DNA from: Pseudomonadota bacterium
Lineage (GTDB): Bacteria; Pseudomonadota; Gammaproteobacteria; Burkholderiales; Burkholderiaceae
Length of the DNA: 17,401 nt
Direction of reading: 5' to 3'
NCBI GenBank assembly: GCA_029777935.1
Contig: JAKORH010000214.1
Location: 1 to 17,401 of the forward strand
In this document: piece after piece, positions 1 to 7,279 of the stretch
Numbering within the stretch: the stretch's first letter is position 1
How the letters are laid out: the number at the start of each line of letters is the position of its first letter
Made by a program: the position numbers and the translations under genes
Notes under the pieces: generated by a model
Database searches by the model: none
What the model was told of the DNA's origin: nothing
Seen by the model: the letters and a program-made list of their open reading frames with translations, nothing else

Positions 1-2398
1 GATGAGCCTGTGGGGCAGCAACAACTGCGACCACCAGGCGCGCATCTGCCACTCGACCACGGTCGCCGGCGTGGCCAACACGTGGGGCTACGGCGCGATG
101 ACCAACTCCTACAACGACATGCAGAACTCGAAGGCGGCGATGTACATCGGCTCCAACGCCGCCGAGGCGCACCCGGTGTCGCTGCTGCACATGCTGCATG
201 CGAAGGAGAACGGCTGCAAGATGATCGTGGTCGATCCGCGCTTCACGCGCACGGCGGCGAAGGCCGACATGTACGTGCGCTTTCGCTCGGGCACCGACGT
301 CGCGTTCCTGTTCGGCCTGCTGCACCACATCTTCAAGAACGGCTGGGAGGACAAGAAGTTCATCCACGACCGCGTCTACGGCATGGACAAGGTGCGCGAG
401 GACGTGATGGCGAACTGGACACCGGACAAGGTGCAGGACGTGTGCGGCGTCGACGAGGCCACGATGTTCAACGTGGCGAAGATCATGGCCGAGAACCGGC
501 CGAGCACGGTCGTGTGGTGCATGGGGCAGACCCAGCACAGCATCGGCAACGCGATGGTGCGCGCCTCGTGCATCCTGCAGCTCGCACTCGGCAACATCGG
601 CGTGTCTGGCGGCGGCGCCAACATCTTCCGCGGCCACGACAACGTGCAGGGCGCCACCGACGTCGGCCCCAACCCCGACTCGCTACCCGGCTACTACGGA
701 CTCGCCGAGGGCGCGTTCAAGCATTACGCGGCGGTGTGGGGAGTGGACTTCGAGTGGATCAAGAAACAGTACGCGCCCGGCATGATGACCAAGCCGGGCA
801 TGACGGTGTCGCGCTGGACCGACGGCGTGCTGGAGAAGAACGACCTGATCGACCAGGACAGCAACCTGCGCGGACTGGTCTTCTGGGGCCATGCGCCGAA
901 CTCGCAATCGCGCGGCCTCGAGATGAAGCGGGCGATGGACAAGCTCGATCTGCTGGTCGTGATCGACCCCTACCCGTCGGCCACCGCGGCGATGGCGGCG
1001 ATGCCCGGCAATTCACAGGACCTGAACCCGAACCGCGCCGTCTATCTGTTGCCGGCGTGCACGCAGTTCGAGACCTCGGGCTCGGTCACGGCGTCGAACC
1101 GCTCGCTGCAGTGGCGGGAGAAGGTGATCGACCCGCTGTTCGAAAGCCGCTCGGACCACATGATCATGTACCAGCTCGCGGGCAAGCTGGGCTTCGGCAA
1201 CGAGCTGGTCAAGAACTTCAAGATGCAGAAGGTCAAGGGCCTGGACGAGCCGCTGCCCGAGGACATCCTGCGCGAGATCAACCGCAGCAACTGGACGATC
1301 GGATACACGGGCCAGAGCCCGGAGCGGCTGAAGGCGCACATGCGCAACATGAACGTCTTCGACGTCAAGACGCTGCGCGCCAGGGGCGGCATCGACAAGG
1401 AAACCGGCTATTCGCTCGACGGCGACTTCTTCGGTCTGCCCTGGCCCTGCTACGGCACGCCGGAGATCAAGCACCCCGGCACGCACGTGCTGTACAACAC
1501 CTCGCTGCGCATGATGGAGGGCGGCGGCAACTTCCGCGCCAACTTCGGCGTCGAGCGCGACGGCGTCAACCTGCTGGCGGAGGACGGGTCGCATTCGAAG
1601 GGTGCCGAGCTCACGACCGGCTATCCCGAGTTCGATCACGTATTCCTGAAGAAGCTCGGCTGGTGGGGCGACCTCACCGAGGCCGAACAGAAGGCGGCCG
1701 AGGGCAAGAACTGGAAGACCGACCTGTCGGGCGGCATCCAGCGCGTCGCGATGGCGCATGGCTGCCATCCCTGGGGCAACGCCAAGGCGCGCGCGCTGGT
1801 GTGGAACTTTCCCGATGGCGTTCCGAAGCACCGCGAGCCGCTTTACTCGACGCGTCCGGACCTGATCGACAAATATCCCACGCACGACGACAAGAAGGCG
1901 TTCTGGCGCCTGCCGACGCTGTTCAAGACCGTGCAGGAGAAGAACCGCGACATCGTGAAGACCTTCCCGTTGATCATGACGTCGGGCCGCATGGTCGAGT
2001 ACGAAGGCGGCGGCGAGGAGACGCGCTCGAACCGCTACCTCGCGGAACTGCAGCAGCACATGTACGTCGAGATCAATCCGAAGACGGCCAACGACCGCGG
2101 CATTCGCGACAGCGACGACGTGTGGGTGCGCACGCCGCCGATGGCGGCGGTCCCCGGCTTCAAGGGCCTGCGCGTGCGCGCGCGCGTGACCGAGCGCGTC
2201 GGCCCCGACACGGTGTTCCTGCCGTTCCACTTCTCGGGACGCTGGGGCGGTGCGGACCTGCTGCAGTACTACCCGGAGGGCGCGCATCCGGTCGTGCGCG
2301 GCGAGGCGGTCAACACCGCCACGACCTACGGCTACGACGCGGTGACGATGATGCAGGAGACCAAGACGACCGTCTGCCAGATCGAGCGGGCGGCGTGA
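1..2398 (+). CDS. fdhA: Formate dehydrogenase catalytic (alpha) subunit, 5' end outside window, Cys-type active site
   Basis: This is the molybdopterin (bis-MGD) catalytic subunit, which oxidises formate to CO2. About 798 residues are visible; the N-terminal Fe-S domain and any Tat signal lie left of the window. The ATG at 2 is internal, not the start. The visible part opens at the active site: QARICHST aligns with E. coli FdnG QARVUHGP, so the metal ligand is Cys (TGC, 47-49) rather than Sec. Family motifs follow: GAMTN, NAAEAHP, VVDPRFTRTA and RSGTD in the first 100 residues, GGGANIFRGHDNVQG near 205, and a C-terminal dinucleotide-binding domain (SGRMVEYEGGGEETRSN near 660, then FHFSGRWGGADL). 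The gene ends in TGA 13 bases before the Fe-S subunit. With that 209-residue subunit and the cytochrome b gene it forms a membrane-bound, quinone-reducing FDH3-type enzyme. Neighbouring tup genes suggest tungsten, but the sequence alone cannot separate W from Mo. Family assignment is secure. Confidence 0.95.
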   Translation, partial: MSLWGSNNCDHQARICHSTTVAGVANTWGYGAMTNSYNDMQNSKAAMYIGSNAAEAHPVSLLHMLHAKENGCKMIVVDPRFTRTAAKADMYVRFRSGTDVAFLFGLLHHIFKNGWEDKKFIHDRVYGMDKVREDVMANWTPDKVQDVCGVDEATMFNVAKIMAENRPSTVVWCMGQTQHSIGNAMVRASCILQLALGNIGVSGGGANIFRGHDNVQGATDVGPNPDSLPGYYGLAEGAFKHYAAVWGVDFEWIKKQYAPGMMTKPGMTVSRWTDGVLEKNDLIDQDSNLRGLVFWGHAPNSQSRGLEMKRAMDKLDLLVVIDPYPSATAAMAAMPGNSQDLNPNRAVYLLPACTQFETSGSVTASNRSLQWREKVIDPLFESRSDHMIMYQLAGKLGFGNELVKNFKMQKVKGLDEPLPEDILREINRSNWTIGYTGQSPERLKAHMRNMNVFDVKTLRARGGIDKETGYSLDGDFFGLPWPCYGTPEIKHPGTHVLYNTSLRMMEGGGNFRANFGVERDGVNLLAEDGSHSKGAELTTGYPEFDHVFLKKLGWWGDLTEAEQKAAEGKNWKTDLSGGIQRVAMAHGCHPWGNAKARALVWNFPDGVPKHREPLYSTRPDLIDKYPTHDDKKAFWRLPTLFKTVQEKNRDIVKTFPLIMTSGRMVEYEGGGEETRSNRYLAELQQHMYVEINPKTANDRGIRDSDDVWVRTPPMAAVPGFKGLRVRARVTERVGPDTVFLPFHFSGRWGGADLLQYYPEGAHPVVRGEAVNTATTYGYDAVTMMQETKTTVCQIERAA

Positions 2399-2411
2399 GG
2401 AGGCACCGACA

Positions 2412-3041
2412 ATGGCACGCATGAAATTCATCTGCGACGCCGAGCGTTGCATCAACTGCAACGGTTGCGTCACCGCGTGCAAGGCCGAGCACGACATCCC
2501 GTGGGGTGTGAATCGCCGCCGCGTCGTCACGATGAACGAGGGCGTCCCCGGTGAGCGCTCGATCTCGGTGGCGTGCATGCACTGCTCCGATGCGCCGTGC
2601 ATCGCGGTGTGCCCGGTCGAGTGCATGTACCACACCGAAGACGGCGTGGTGCTGCACGACAAGGACGTGTGCATCGGCTGCGGCTACTGCAGCTACGCGT
2701 GTCCGTTCGGCGCGCCGCAGTTTCCGGGCAACGGCGCATTCGGCATGCGCGGCAAGATGGACAAGTGCACGTTCTGCGCCGGCGGCCCCGAGGCGCACGG
2801 CTCGCAGGCCGAGTACGAGAAGTACGGGCGCAACCGGCTCGCCGAAGGCAAGCTGCCGCTGTGCGCCGAGGTGTGCTCGACCAAGGCGCTGCTCGGCGGC
2901 GACGGCGACGCGATCGCCGACATCTTCCGCGCGCGGGTGCTGGTGCGCGGCAAGGGCAGCGAAGTGTGGGGCTGGGGCACCGCGTACGGCCGGCCGTCGA
3001 GCGGCGCCGGGACTGGCAACCAGAAGGCAACCAAGTCATGA
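2412..3041 (+). CDS. fdhB: Formate dehydrogenase Fe-S (beta) subunit, FDH3 type
   Basis: This 209-residue ferredoxin-like subunit carries electrons from the catalytic subunit to the cytochrome b subunit. Four [4Fe-4S] cysteine sets can be read: C13/C16/C19/C23, C55/C58/C63/C67, C87/C90/C93/C97, and a split set C119/C122 with C151/C155. The arrangement matches the FDH3 beta family. E. coli FdnH/FdoH are nearly 300 residues with a C-terminal membrane anchor; this protein has none, so it must be held by its partners. The start is well placed: GGAGG at 2399-2403 lies 8 bases before the ATG, directly after the fdhA stop. Its stop overlaps the next gene's start (ATGA at 3038-3041), which implies translational coupling. 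Confidence 0.95.
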   Translation: MARMKFICDAERCINCNGCVTACKAEHDIPWGVNRRRVVTMNEGVPGERSISVACMHCSDAPCIAVCPVECMYHTEDGVVLHDKDVCIGCGYCSYACPFGAPQFPGNGAFGMRGKMDKCTFCAGGPEAHGSQAEYEKYGRNRLAEGKLPLCAEVCSTKALLGGDGDAIADIFRARVLVRGKGSEVWGWGTAYGRPSSGAGTGNQKATKS

Positions 3042-3268
3042 AACCGATCGTGATCGCAATCGTGATGACGGCGGCGCTGGCCGCCTGCGGCGAAAGACCG
3101 CAGACCCTCGAGCGTGGGCGCGTGAGCGACGTGCCGGCGTGGCAGGGCGCGCAGGATCCGTTCGTGGCCGCGGGCTGGAAGCCGGGTGACAAGGCGAGCT
3201 GGGAGGCGGAACTGCAGCGACGCGCCCAGGGCCAGAACGAATACGTGCGCATGGGCGCGCAACGGTAG
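3038..3268 (+). CDS. Small lipoprotein in the FDH operon, function unknown
   Basis: This 76-residue reading frame starts at the ATG that overlaps the fdhB stop (ATGA). It begins with a typical lipoprotein signal: positively charged MKP, a hydrophobic stretch, then the lipobox L14-A15-A16-C17. After cleavage Cys17 would be lipidated and the protein held on the periplasmic face of a membrane. The mature part is about 60 residues, polar, with a W-x-G-x-x-x-P-F motif near residue 36, a GWKPGDKASWE segment near 46-56, and no further cysteines. I know of no characterised function, though similar small proteins seem to accompany FDH3 operons in betaproteobacteria (from memory). Its position between the Fe-S and cytochrome genes suggests an assembly, anchoring or stability role for a periplasmic FDH (inference). 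Coding is well supported by the start overlap and lipobox. Confidence 0.8.
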   Translation: MKPIVIAIVMTAALAACGERPQTLERGRVSDVPAWQGAQDPFVAAGWKPGDKASWEAELQRRAQGQNEYVRMGAQR

Positions 3269-3287
3269 GCGGCAGGAGCGTCGCGCG

Positions 3288-3380
3288 ATGAATCGCAGTC
3301 TTCATGGTCGCGTGTCATTCTCGCGCAAGCGGGAATCCAGCGCGGCACGTCAACCTGGATGCCCGCTTGCGCGGGCATGA
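3288..3380 (+). other. Possible 30-codon leader reading frame before fdhC
   Basis: AGGAG at 3274-3278 is the best ribosome binding site near the cytochrome gene, but the ATG it serves (3288) opens a frame that runs through the palindromic repeat and stops after 30 codons. Its TGA (3378-3380) overlaps an ATG at 3377 (ATGA) in the fdhC frame. It could be the original fdhC start region cut off by repeat insertion, now acting as a leader whose translation feeds ribosomes to fdhC. Most of the peptide is repeat-derived and unlikely to have a function of its own. Confidence 0.35.
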
Positions 3381-3382
3381 CA
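3313..3382. repeat. Dispersed palindromic repeat (REP-like inverted repeat)
   Basis: Two 28-base arms (3313-3340 and 3355-3382) are reverse complements at 25 of 28 positions around a 14-base centre. The core GCGCAAGCGGGAATCCAG belongs to the widespread intergenic element whose minus-strand translation reads MPAQAGIQ...WIPACARMT, often seen in spurious proteobacterial ORFs. The arms would form a strong hairpin in RNA. It lies inside the operon and supplies the start region of fdhC. Confidence 0.85.
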
Positions 3383-4546
3383 CCTATGCGAATTTGTTCC
3401 GGATCGCGCGGACGACGATTGTTGCTCGGCCTCGTTTGCGGCATCGCGCTTGCGTTCGCCGCGCTGGCGACCGCGCAGGCCCAGCAGCCGCCCGCAGCGG
3501 CCGACGCGGCGAAAGGTCCGCCGGCGGGTTTCGTCGCGCCGTCGCTGCCGAAGCCTGACGAAAGCAACGGCGAGCGGGCGAAGTCGCAGCCCGGCAACAA
3601 CGCGCCGTTGTGGCGCGAGGTGCGCAAGTCGGGCGAGCAGAAGGGAATGACTTCGCTGCCGGGCGCCGAGATGGGCACGCTGATCCAGCGCTTCGTGCAG
3701 TACCCCGGCACGCGCTACACGACCGCGGGCGAGGCCTGGCGTGAGGTGCGCAACCGCCTGATCGTTCCGTACGGCGGCGCGCTGATCGTGGTGGTGCTGG
3801 TCGTGATCGCGCTGTTTCACTGGCGCAAGGGGCCGCTCGGCGGCAAGCATCCGGACACCGGCGGCCGCGTCGAGCGCTTCACGCCGTTCGAGCGCACCGC
3901 GCACGGGATCAATGCGATCGCGTTCTCGATCCTTGCCATCTCCGGACTGGTGATGGCGTTCGGCAAGTTCCTGCTGCTGCCGGTTCTGGGCCTGACACTG
4001 AACGGCTGGCTGACCTACGCGCTGAAGACGCTGCACAACGTCTTCGGCCCGCTGTTCGCGATCTCGCTCCTCGTCGTGATCGTGACCTACGTGCGCGACG
4101 AACTGCCGCGCCCGGGCGATGCCGAATGGTTGCGCAAGGGCGGCGGCATGCTGAGCGGCGCGGAGGTGCCGTCGCACCGCTTCAACGCCGGGGAGAAGGT
4201 GCTGTTCTGGATCGCGATGGTGGCGCTCGGCGTCGTCGCCGTGGCGTCGGGGCTGTACCTCGACAAGATCTTCCCCGGTTTCGATTACCTGCGCGGCGAC
4301 ATGCAGGTCTGGCACATGGTGCATTCGGCCGCGGCGGTGCTGATGATGGCGCTGCTGCTCGGCCACATCTACCTCGGAACGATCGGCATGAAGGGCGCGT
4401 ATCACGGCATGCGCAGCGGCTGGGTCGACGAGGCGTGGGCACAGGAGCATCACGCGCTGTGGTACGACGACATCAAGGCCGGCCGCATTCCGGCGCAGCG
4501 TTCGGCAACCGCGCCAGAGGCGCGCCCGGCGCGGGCCAATCCCTGA
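3377..4546 (+). CDS. fdhC: Formate dehydrogenase cytochrome b (gamma) subunit
   Basis: This is the membrane di-haem cytochrome b subunit that passes electrons from the Fe-S subunit to the quinone pool. From ATG 3377 it has 389 residues. An N-terminal signal peptide (RRLLLGLVCGIALAFAALA, then AQA) precedes a proline- and alanine-rich periplasmic stretch. A first membrane helix (LIVPYGGALIVVVLVVIALF) is followed by the cytochrome b561-like domain with four helices. Candidate haem histidines are in ERTAHGINA, LKTLHNVFG, WHMVHSAA and LLGHIYLG. The extra N-terminal region and helix are typical of FdhC/FDH3 gamma proteins and absent from the shorter E. coli FdnI. The start is uncertain: ATG 3359 is inside the repeat, 3377 overlaps a leader stop, and 3386 has no good ribosome site; all three keep the signal peptide. 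Function is not in doubt. Confidence 0.92.
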   Translation: MTPMRICSGSRGRRLLLGLVCGIALAFAALATAQAQQPPAAADAAKGPPAGFVAPSLPKPDESNGERAKSQPGNNAPLWREVRKSGEQKGMTSLPGAEMGTLIQRFVQYPGTRYTTAGEAWREVRNRLIVPYGGALIVVVLVVIALFHWRKGPLGGKHPDTGGRVERFTPFERTAHGINAIAFSILAISGLVMAFGKFLLLPVLGLTLNGWLTYALKTLHNVFGPLFAISLLVVIVTYVRDELPRPGDAEWLRKGGGMLSGAEVPSHRFNAGEKVLFWIAMVALGVVAVASGLYLDKIFPGFDYLRGDMQVWHMVHSAAAVLMMALLLGHIYLGTIGMKGAYHGMRSGWVDEAWAQEHHALWYDDIKAGRIPAQRSATAPEARPARANP

Positions 4547-4567
4547 CATCAACGCAACGGACCCGAC

Positions 4568-4888
4568 ATGAAGAACCGGATCGCCGCAGTCGTCACGATT
4601 GCTGCCGCATTGGTGTTCGCGGCTGGCGCCGCTGCCAAACTGCCGCCGCCGACCGAGGCCGACAAGGCCAAGGCACCCGAAGCCGCCGCGAAGAACGCGT
4701 GGGCAGACAAGGTCGCGGCCTACAAGTTGTGCCAGGTCGAGAACAAGGTTGCGGCTGGATACTTCGCTGACGCGAAGAAGGCCGGCAAGGCGGTGAAGCC
4801 GCCGCTGGCCACGCCCGCCTGCGTCGATCCCGGCCCGTTCGCCTACAAGCCGGCCGAGCAGGCGGCGGCCGCGCCGGCGAAGAAGTAG
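4568..4888 (+). CDS. Small exported two-cysteine protein in the FDH operon, function unknown
   Basis: This is a 106-residue protein with a clear Sec-type signal peptide (MKNR, a hydrophobic run, likely cleavage near AGAAA-KL at residues 20-25). The mature protein is about 80 residues, rich in Ala, Lys and Pro, with two cysteines, C55 (in YKLCQVE) and C85 (in PACVDPGPF), which could form a disulfide in the periplasm. The C-terminus is low-complexity Ala/Pro/Lys. There is no CxxC or CxxCH motif, so it is not obviously a thioredoxin or a c-type cytochrome. It lies 21 bases after fdhC and 9 bases before fdhD, in the same operon. I do not recognise a named domain; similar proteins seem to recur beside FDH3 genes in betaproteobacteria (from memory). 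A role in enzyme stability or maturation is possible (inference). Confidence 0.8.
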   Translation: MKNRIAAVVTIAAALVFAAGAAAKLPPPTEADKAKAPEAAAKNAWADKVAAYKLCQVENKVAAGYFADAKKAGKAVKPPLATPACVDPGPFAYKPAEQAAAAPAKK

Positions 4889-4897
4889 CTGGCGCTG

Positions 4898-5809
4898 ATG
4901 GTGCCTTCCAGCGAAGCGCTGCAGCCGGCGGCACCGGCCACCGGGTGGCAGGTCGTCGCGGGCGCGCCTCTTCTGACCCAGGCGAAGGGCGAGCTGCTGC
5001 GCGAAGTCTCGATCCTCGACGAATACGGCGAGCGGCGCACGATCCTGATTCCGCTCGAGCGCCCGCTGACGGTGTTCGTCGACAAGCGTGAACTGGTCAC
5101 GCTGATGACGCTGGGGCAGATGCCCGAACTGCTGGTGCTCGGATACCTGCGCAACCAGCGGCTGATCGAGCGCGCCGACGAGATCGAATCGATCACCGTC
5201 GACTGGGAAGTCGATGCCGCCGCGGTGCGCACGCGCGGCGGCGTGCATGACCTCGAAGCCCGCACCGCGCGCCGCGTGGTGACGACCGGTTGCGGGCAGG
5301 GCACCGTGTACGGCGACCTGATGGAGCAGATCGACCACATCCGGCTGCCCGATCCGTCGGTCGCGCGCATCAGCCAGAGCACGCTCAGGCGGATGCTCGA
5401 AGCGGTGCGGCAGCCGGACACGATCCACCGCCGCGCGGGCTCCGTGCACGGCTGCGCGCTGTTCTGCGGCGCGCAGATGCTGATGTTCGTCGAGGACGTG
5501 GGCCGCCACAACGCGATCGACACCATCGCCGGCTGGATGGCGCTGCACGGCATCGACGGCGCCGACAAGGTCTTCTTCACGACCGGGCGGCTGACGAGCG
5601 AGATGGTGATGAAATCGGCGCAGATCGGCGTGCCGATCATCGTGTCGCGCAACGGCGTGACCGCGATGGGCCACGAACTGGCGAGCCGCCTCGGCATCAC
5701 GCTGTTCGGCCGCGCGGCCAACCGCCACTTCCTGTGCTACACGGGGCTGGAGCGCTTCGACTCCGAGCCCGAACCGCAGCGCGCGCCGGTGCGGGTCGTG
5801 TCGGGCTAA
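4898..5809 (+). CDS. fdhD: FdhD, sulfur carrier for formate dehydrogenase cofactor
   Basis: FdhD moves sulfur from a cysteine desulfurase to the bis-MGD cofactor before it is inserted into FDH, and FDHs are inactive without it. The 303-residue length fits the family, and conserved blocks are visible: SVHGCALF (183-189), EDVGRHNAIDTIAGW (199-213) and TTGRLTSEMVMKSAQIGVP (228-246). E. coli FdhD has a CxxC pair (C121/C124) in its mobile loop; here the loop reads TTGCGQGTVYG, keeping only the first cysteine (C132), with Gly at the second position. Other cysteines are C186, C190 and C280. ATG 4898 is the only start upstream of the conserved region; no strong ribosome site is visible, and the preceding gene ends 9 bases earlier, so coupling is likely. 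It is the last gene of the FDH operon. Confidence 0.93.
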   Translation: MVPSSEALQPAAPATGWQVVAGAPLLTQAKGELLREVSILDEYGERRTILIPLERPLTVFVDKRELVTLMTLGQMPELLVLGYLRNQRLIERADEIESITVDWEVDAAAVRTRGGVHDLEARTARRVVTTGCGQGTVYGDLMEQIDHIRLPDPSVARISQSTLRRMLEAVRQPDTIHRRAGSVHGCALFCGAQMLMFVEDVGRHNAIDTIAGWMALHGIDGADKVFFTTGRLTSEMVMKSAQIGVPIIVSRNGVTAMGHELASRLGITLFGRAANRHFLCYTGLERFDSEPEPQRAPVRVVSG

Positions 5810-5810
5810 A

Positions 5811-5830
5811 AACCTATTCGCAGATAGGTT
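5811..5830 (-). terminator. Possible terminator between convergent fdhD and moeA
   Basis: A 7-bp inverted repeat (AACCTAT, loop TCGCAG, ATAGGTT) fills almost the whole 21-base gap between the stops of fdhD and moeA. On the minus strand the stem is followed by TTTAG, giving a short T run, so it would serve moeA best. The stem has few G-C pairs, so strength is doubtful. Confidence 0.4.
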
Positions 5831-7102
5831 CTAGACCAAGCCGTCAAACAGCCACACGTCGACCGGGTCGCCTGCAGCGACCGATCCCTGCTCGTGATTC
5901 AGCACCAGCAGGCAGTTGGCTTCGCTCATGCTGTGCAGGATGCCCGCGCCCTGCGCACCGGCCGGCTTCACCTGCCACGCGCCGTCCGGTGTGCGTTCGA
6001 CGCGTCCACGCTGAAACTCGGTACGCCCCGGCCGCTTGCGGATCGCCTGCGCGCTCTTCGCCTGCAGCACCGGCAGCGGCTCGGGCTGCGCGCCGGCCAG
6101 CCGCAGCAGCGCCTCGCGCGCGAAGACATAGAACGTGACGAGCGCGGCCACCGGATTGCCCGGCAGCGCGAACAGCCATGACGTGCGTCCCGAGTGCGCG
6201 CGCAAGGGGCCGAATGCGAATGGCCGTCCGGGCCGCATCGCGACCTTCCAGAATGCGACCGCGCCCAGGCGGCCGAGCACGTCGCGCGTGTAGTCGGCGT
6301 CGCCGGCGCTGACCCCGCCGCTGGTCAGCACCGCATCGGCCTGCTCGATCGCAGCGGCCAGCGTCTGCGCGAGTGCCTGCGGATCGTCGCGCACGACGCC
6401 CAGATCGATGACGTCCATGCCGAGCCGCGCCAGCGCGCCGCGCAGGCTGAAGCGGTTGCTGTCGTAGACGCAGCCGGGGTCGAGCGGCTGTCCGAGCGTG
6501 CGCAGCTCGTTGCCGGTCGAGAACAGCGCCACGCGCAGCCGCCGCATCGCGGTCACGTGCTCGATGCCGAGCGACGCGATCAGACCGAGGTCGGCCGGCT
6601 TCAGCACGCGGCCCGCGTGCACGGCCGGCTTGCCGCGCGCGAGATCCTCCCCGCGCCGGCGCCGGTTCTCGCCCGGCTCGATCGTGCCCGGCTCGATGCG
6701 CACGACCTCGCCTTCGACGCGCGCGAGTTCGAGCGGCACGACGGTGTCGAGCCCCGCCGGCATCACCGCGCCCGTCATGATGCGCACGCATTCGCCGGAG
6801 GCGACCGCGCGCTCGAACGCGGCGCCGGCCTGCAGCGTGCCGATCGCGCGCAGCGCCGTCGGCGCGCCGGTGCGCAGATCGCGCGCGGCGAACACGAAGC
6901 CGTCCATCGCCGAGTTGTCGTGCGCGGGCACGTCGATCGGCGAGATCACGTCCGCGGCCAGCACGCGGCCGAGCGCGTCGCGGATCGGGATCTCGTGCGC
7001 CTCCCGGATCGGCTGCAGCGCGGTTGCGATGGCCGCGCGCGCCTGCGCCACCGACAGATTCGATTCGCCCGCGGCGAGCGGCGACGGCCCGAGCTGCGAC
7101 AT
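5831..7102 (-). CDS. moeA: Molybdopterin molybdenumtransferase MoeA
   Basis: MoeA inserts molybdate, or tungstate in W-using systems, into adenylylated molybdopterin to make the metal cofactor. I start it at ATG 7102 (MSQLGPSPLA), which has a GGGAGG site at 7109-7114, 6 bases upstream. This gives 423 residues, close to the family norm; the open frame extends to 7318 but would overlap tupB. Motifs include DNSAMDGF (62-69), MTGAVMPAGLDTVVPLE, EPGENRRRRGED, STGNELR, VYDSN, the cofactor-binding TSGGVSAGDADYT and FALPGNPVA, and the C-terminal MoeA domain IV. It is convergent with fdhD and divergent from the tungstate importer, so metal uptake and insertion could share control from 7103-7279. The sequence does not show whether it prefers Mo or W. 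Confidence 0.93.
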   Translation of the reverse strand: MSQLGPSPLAAGESNLSVAQARAAIATALQPIREAHEIPIRDALGRVLAADVISPIDVPAHDNSAMDGFVFAARDLRTGAPTALRAIGTLQAGAAFERAVASGECVRIMTGAVMPAGLDTVVPLELARVEGEVVRIEPGTIEPGENRRRRGEDLARGKPAVHAGRVLKPADLGLIASLGIEHVTAMRRLRVALFSTGNELRTLGQPLDPGCVYDSNRFSLRGALARLGMDVIDLGVVRDDPQALAQTLAAAIEQADAVLTSGGVSAGDADYTRDVLGRLGAVAFWKVAMRPGRPFAFGPLRAHSGRTSWLFALPGNPVAALVTFYVFAREALLRLAGAQPEPLPVLQAKSAQAIRKRPGRTEFQRGRVERTPDGAWQVKPAGAQGAGILHSMSEANCLLVLNHEQGSVAAGDPVDVWLFDGLV

Positions 7103-7279
7103 CCTGCGCCTCCCATCCTGCGCCTCCGAGTCGGCCGCGATTATCCCTCGCGGCGCGCGCTCGCGGAAACCGCGTATGCAGCGCGCTTCATATCGAATGC
7201 GGATCGCCTTGCCCATAGACTGGCCGCGCCGCCGTGCCCGCGTGGGCGCGACGCTGCCACTCGGAGCGACGGAACGCCC
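7103..7279. promoter_or_regulatory. Divergent moeA / tupBCA intergenic control region
   Basis: This 177-base gap between divergently transcribed moeA and tupB must hold promoters for both directions. A compact palindrome, CGCGG-AAA-CCGCG (7162-7174), and an AT-richer stretch near 7187-7219 (TTCATATCGAAT, CATAGACT) stand out. I cannot assign -35/-10 boxes with well-spaced matches, and no canonical ModE site is evident. Confidence 0.4.

Noticed and set aside
2..4. ATG at base 2 as the true start of fdhA
   Set aside because: The sequence at this point is already the active-site segment, roughly 180-200 residues into known FDH alpha subunits.
3350..5728. Minus-strand open frame of 792 codons opposite fdhC, the small exported gene and fdhD
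   Set aside because: It is low-complexity, His/Arg/Gln-rich antisense to recognised genes; its repeat-derived end carries the spurious CHARASGHPG signature.
6194..7279. Upstream extension of the tupB open frame
   Set aside because: It is antisense to moeA and not protein-like; similarity to TupB begins just after GTG 7280.
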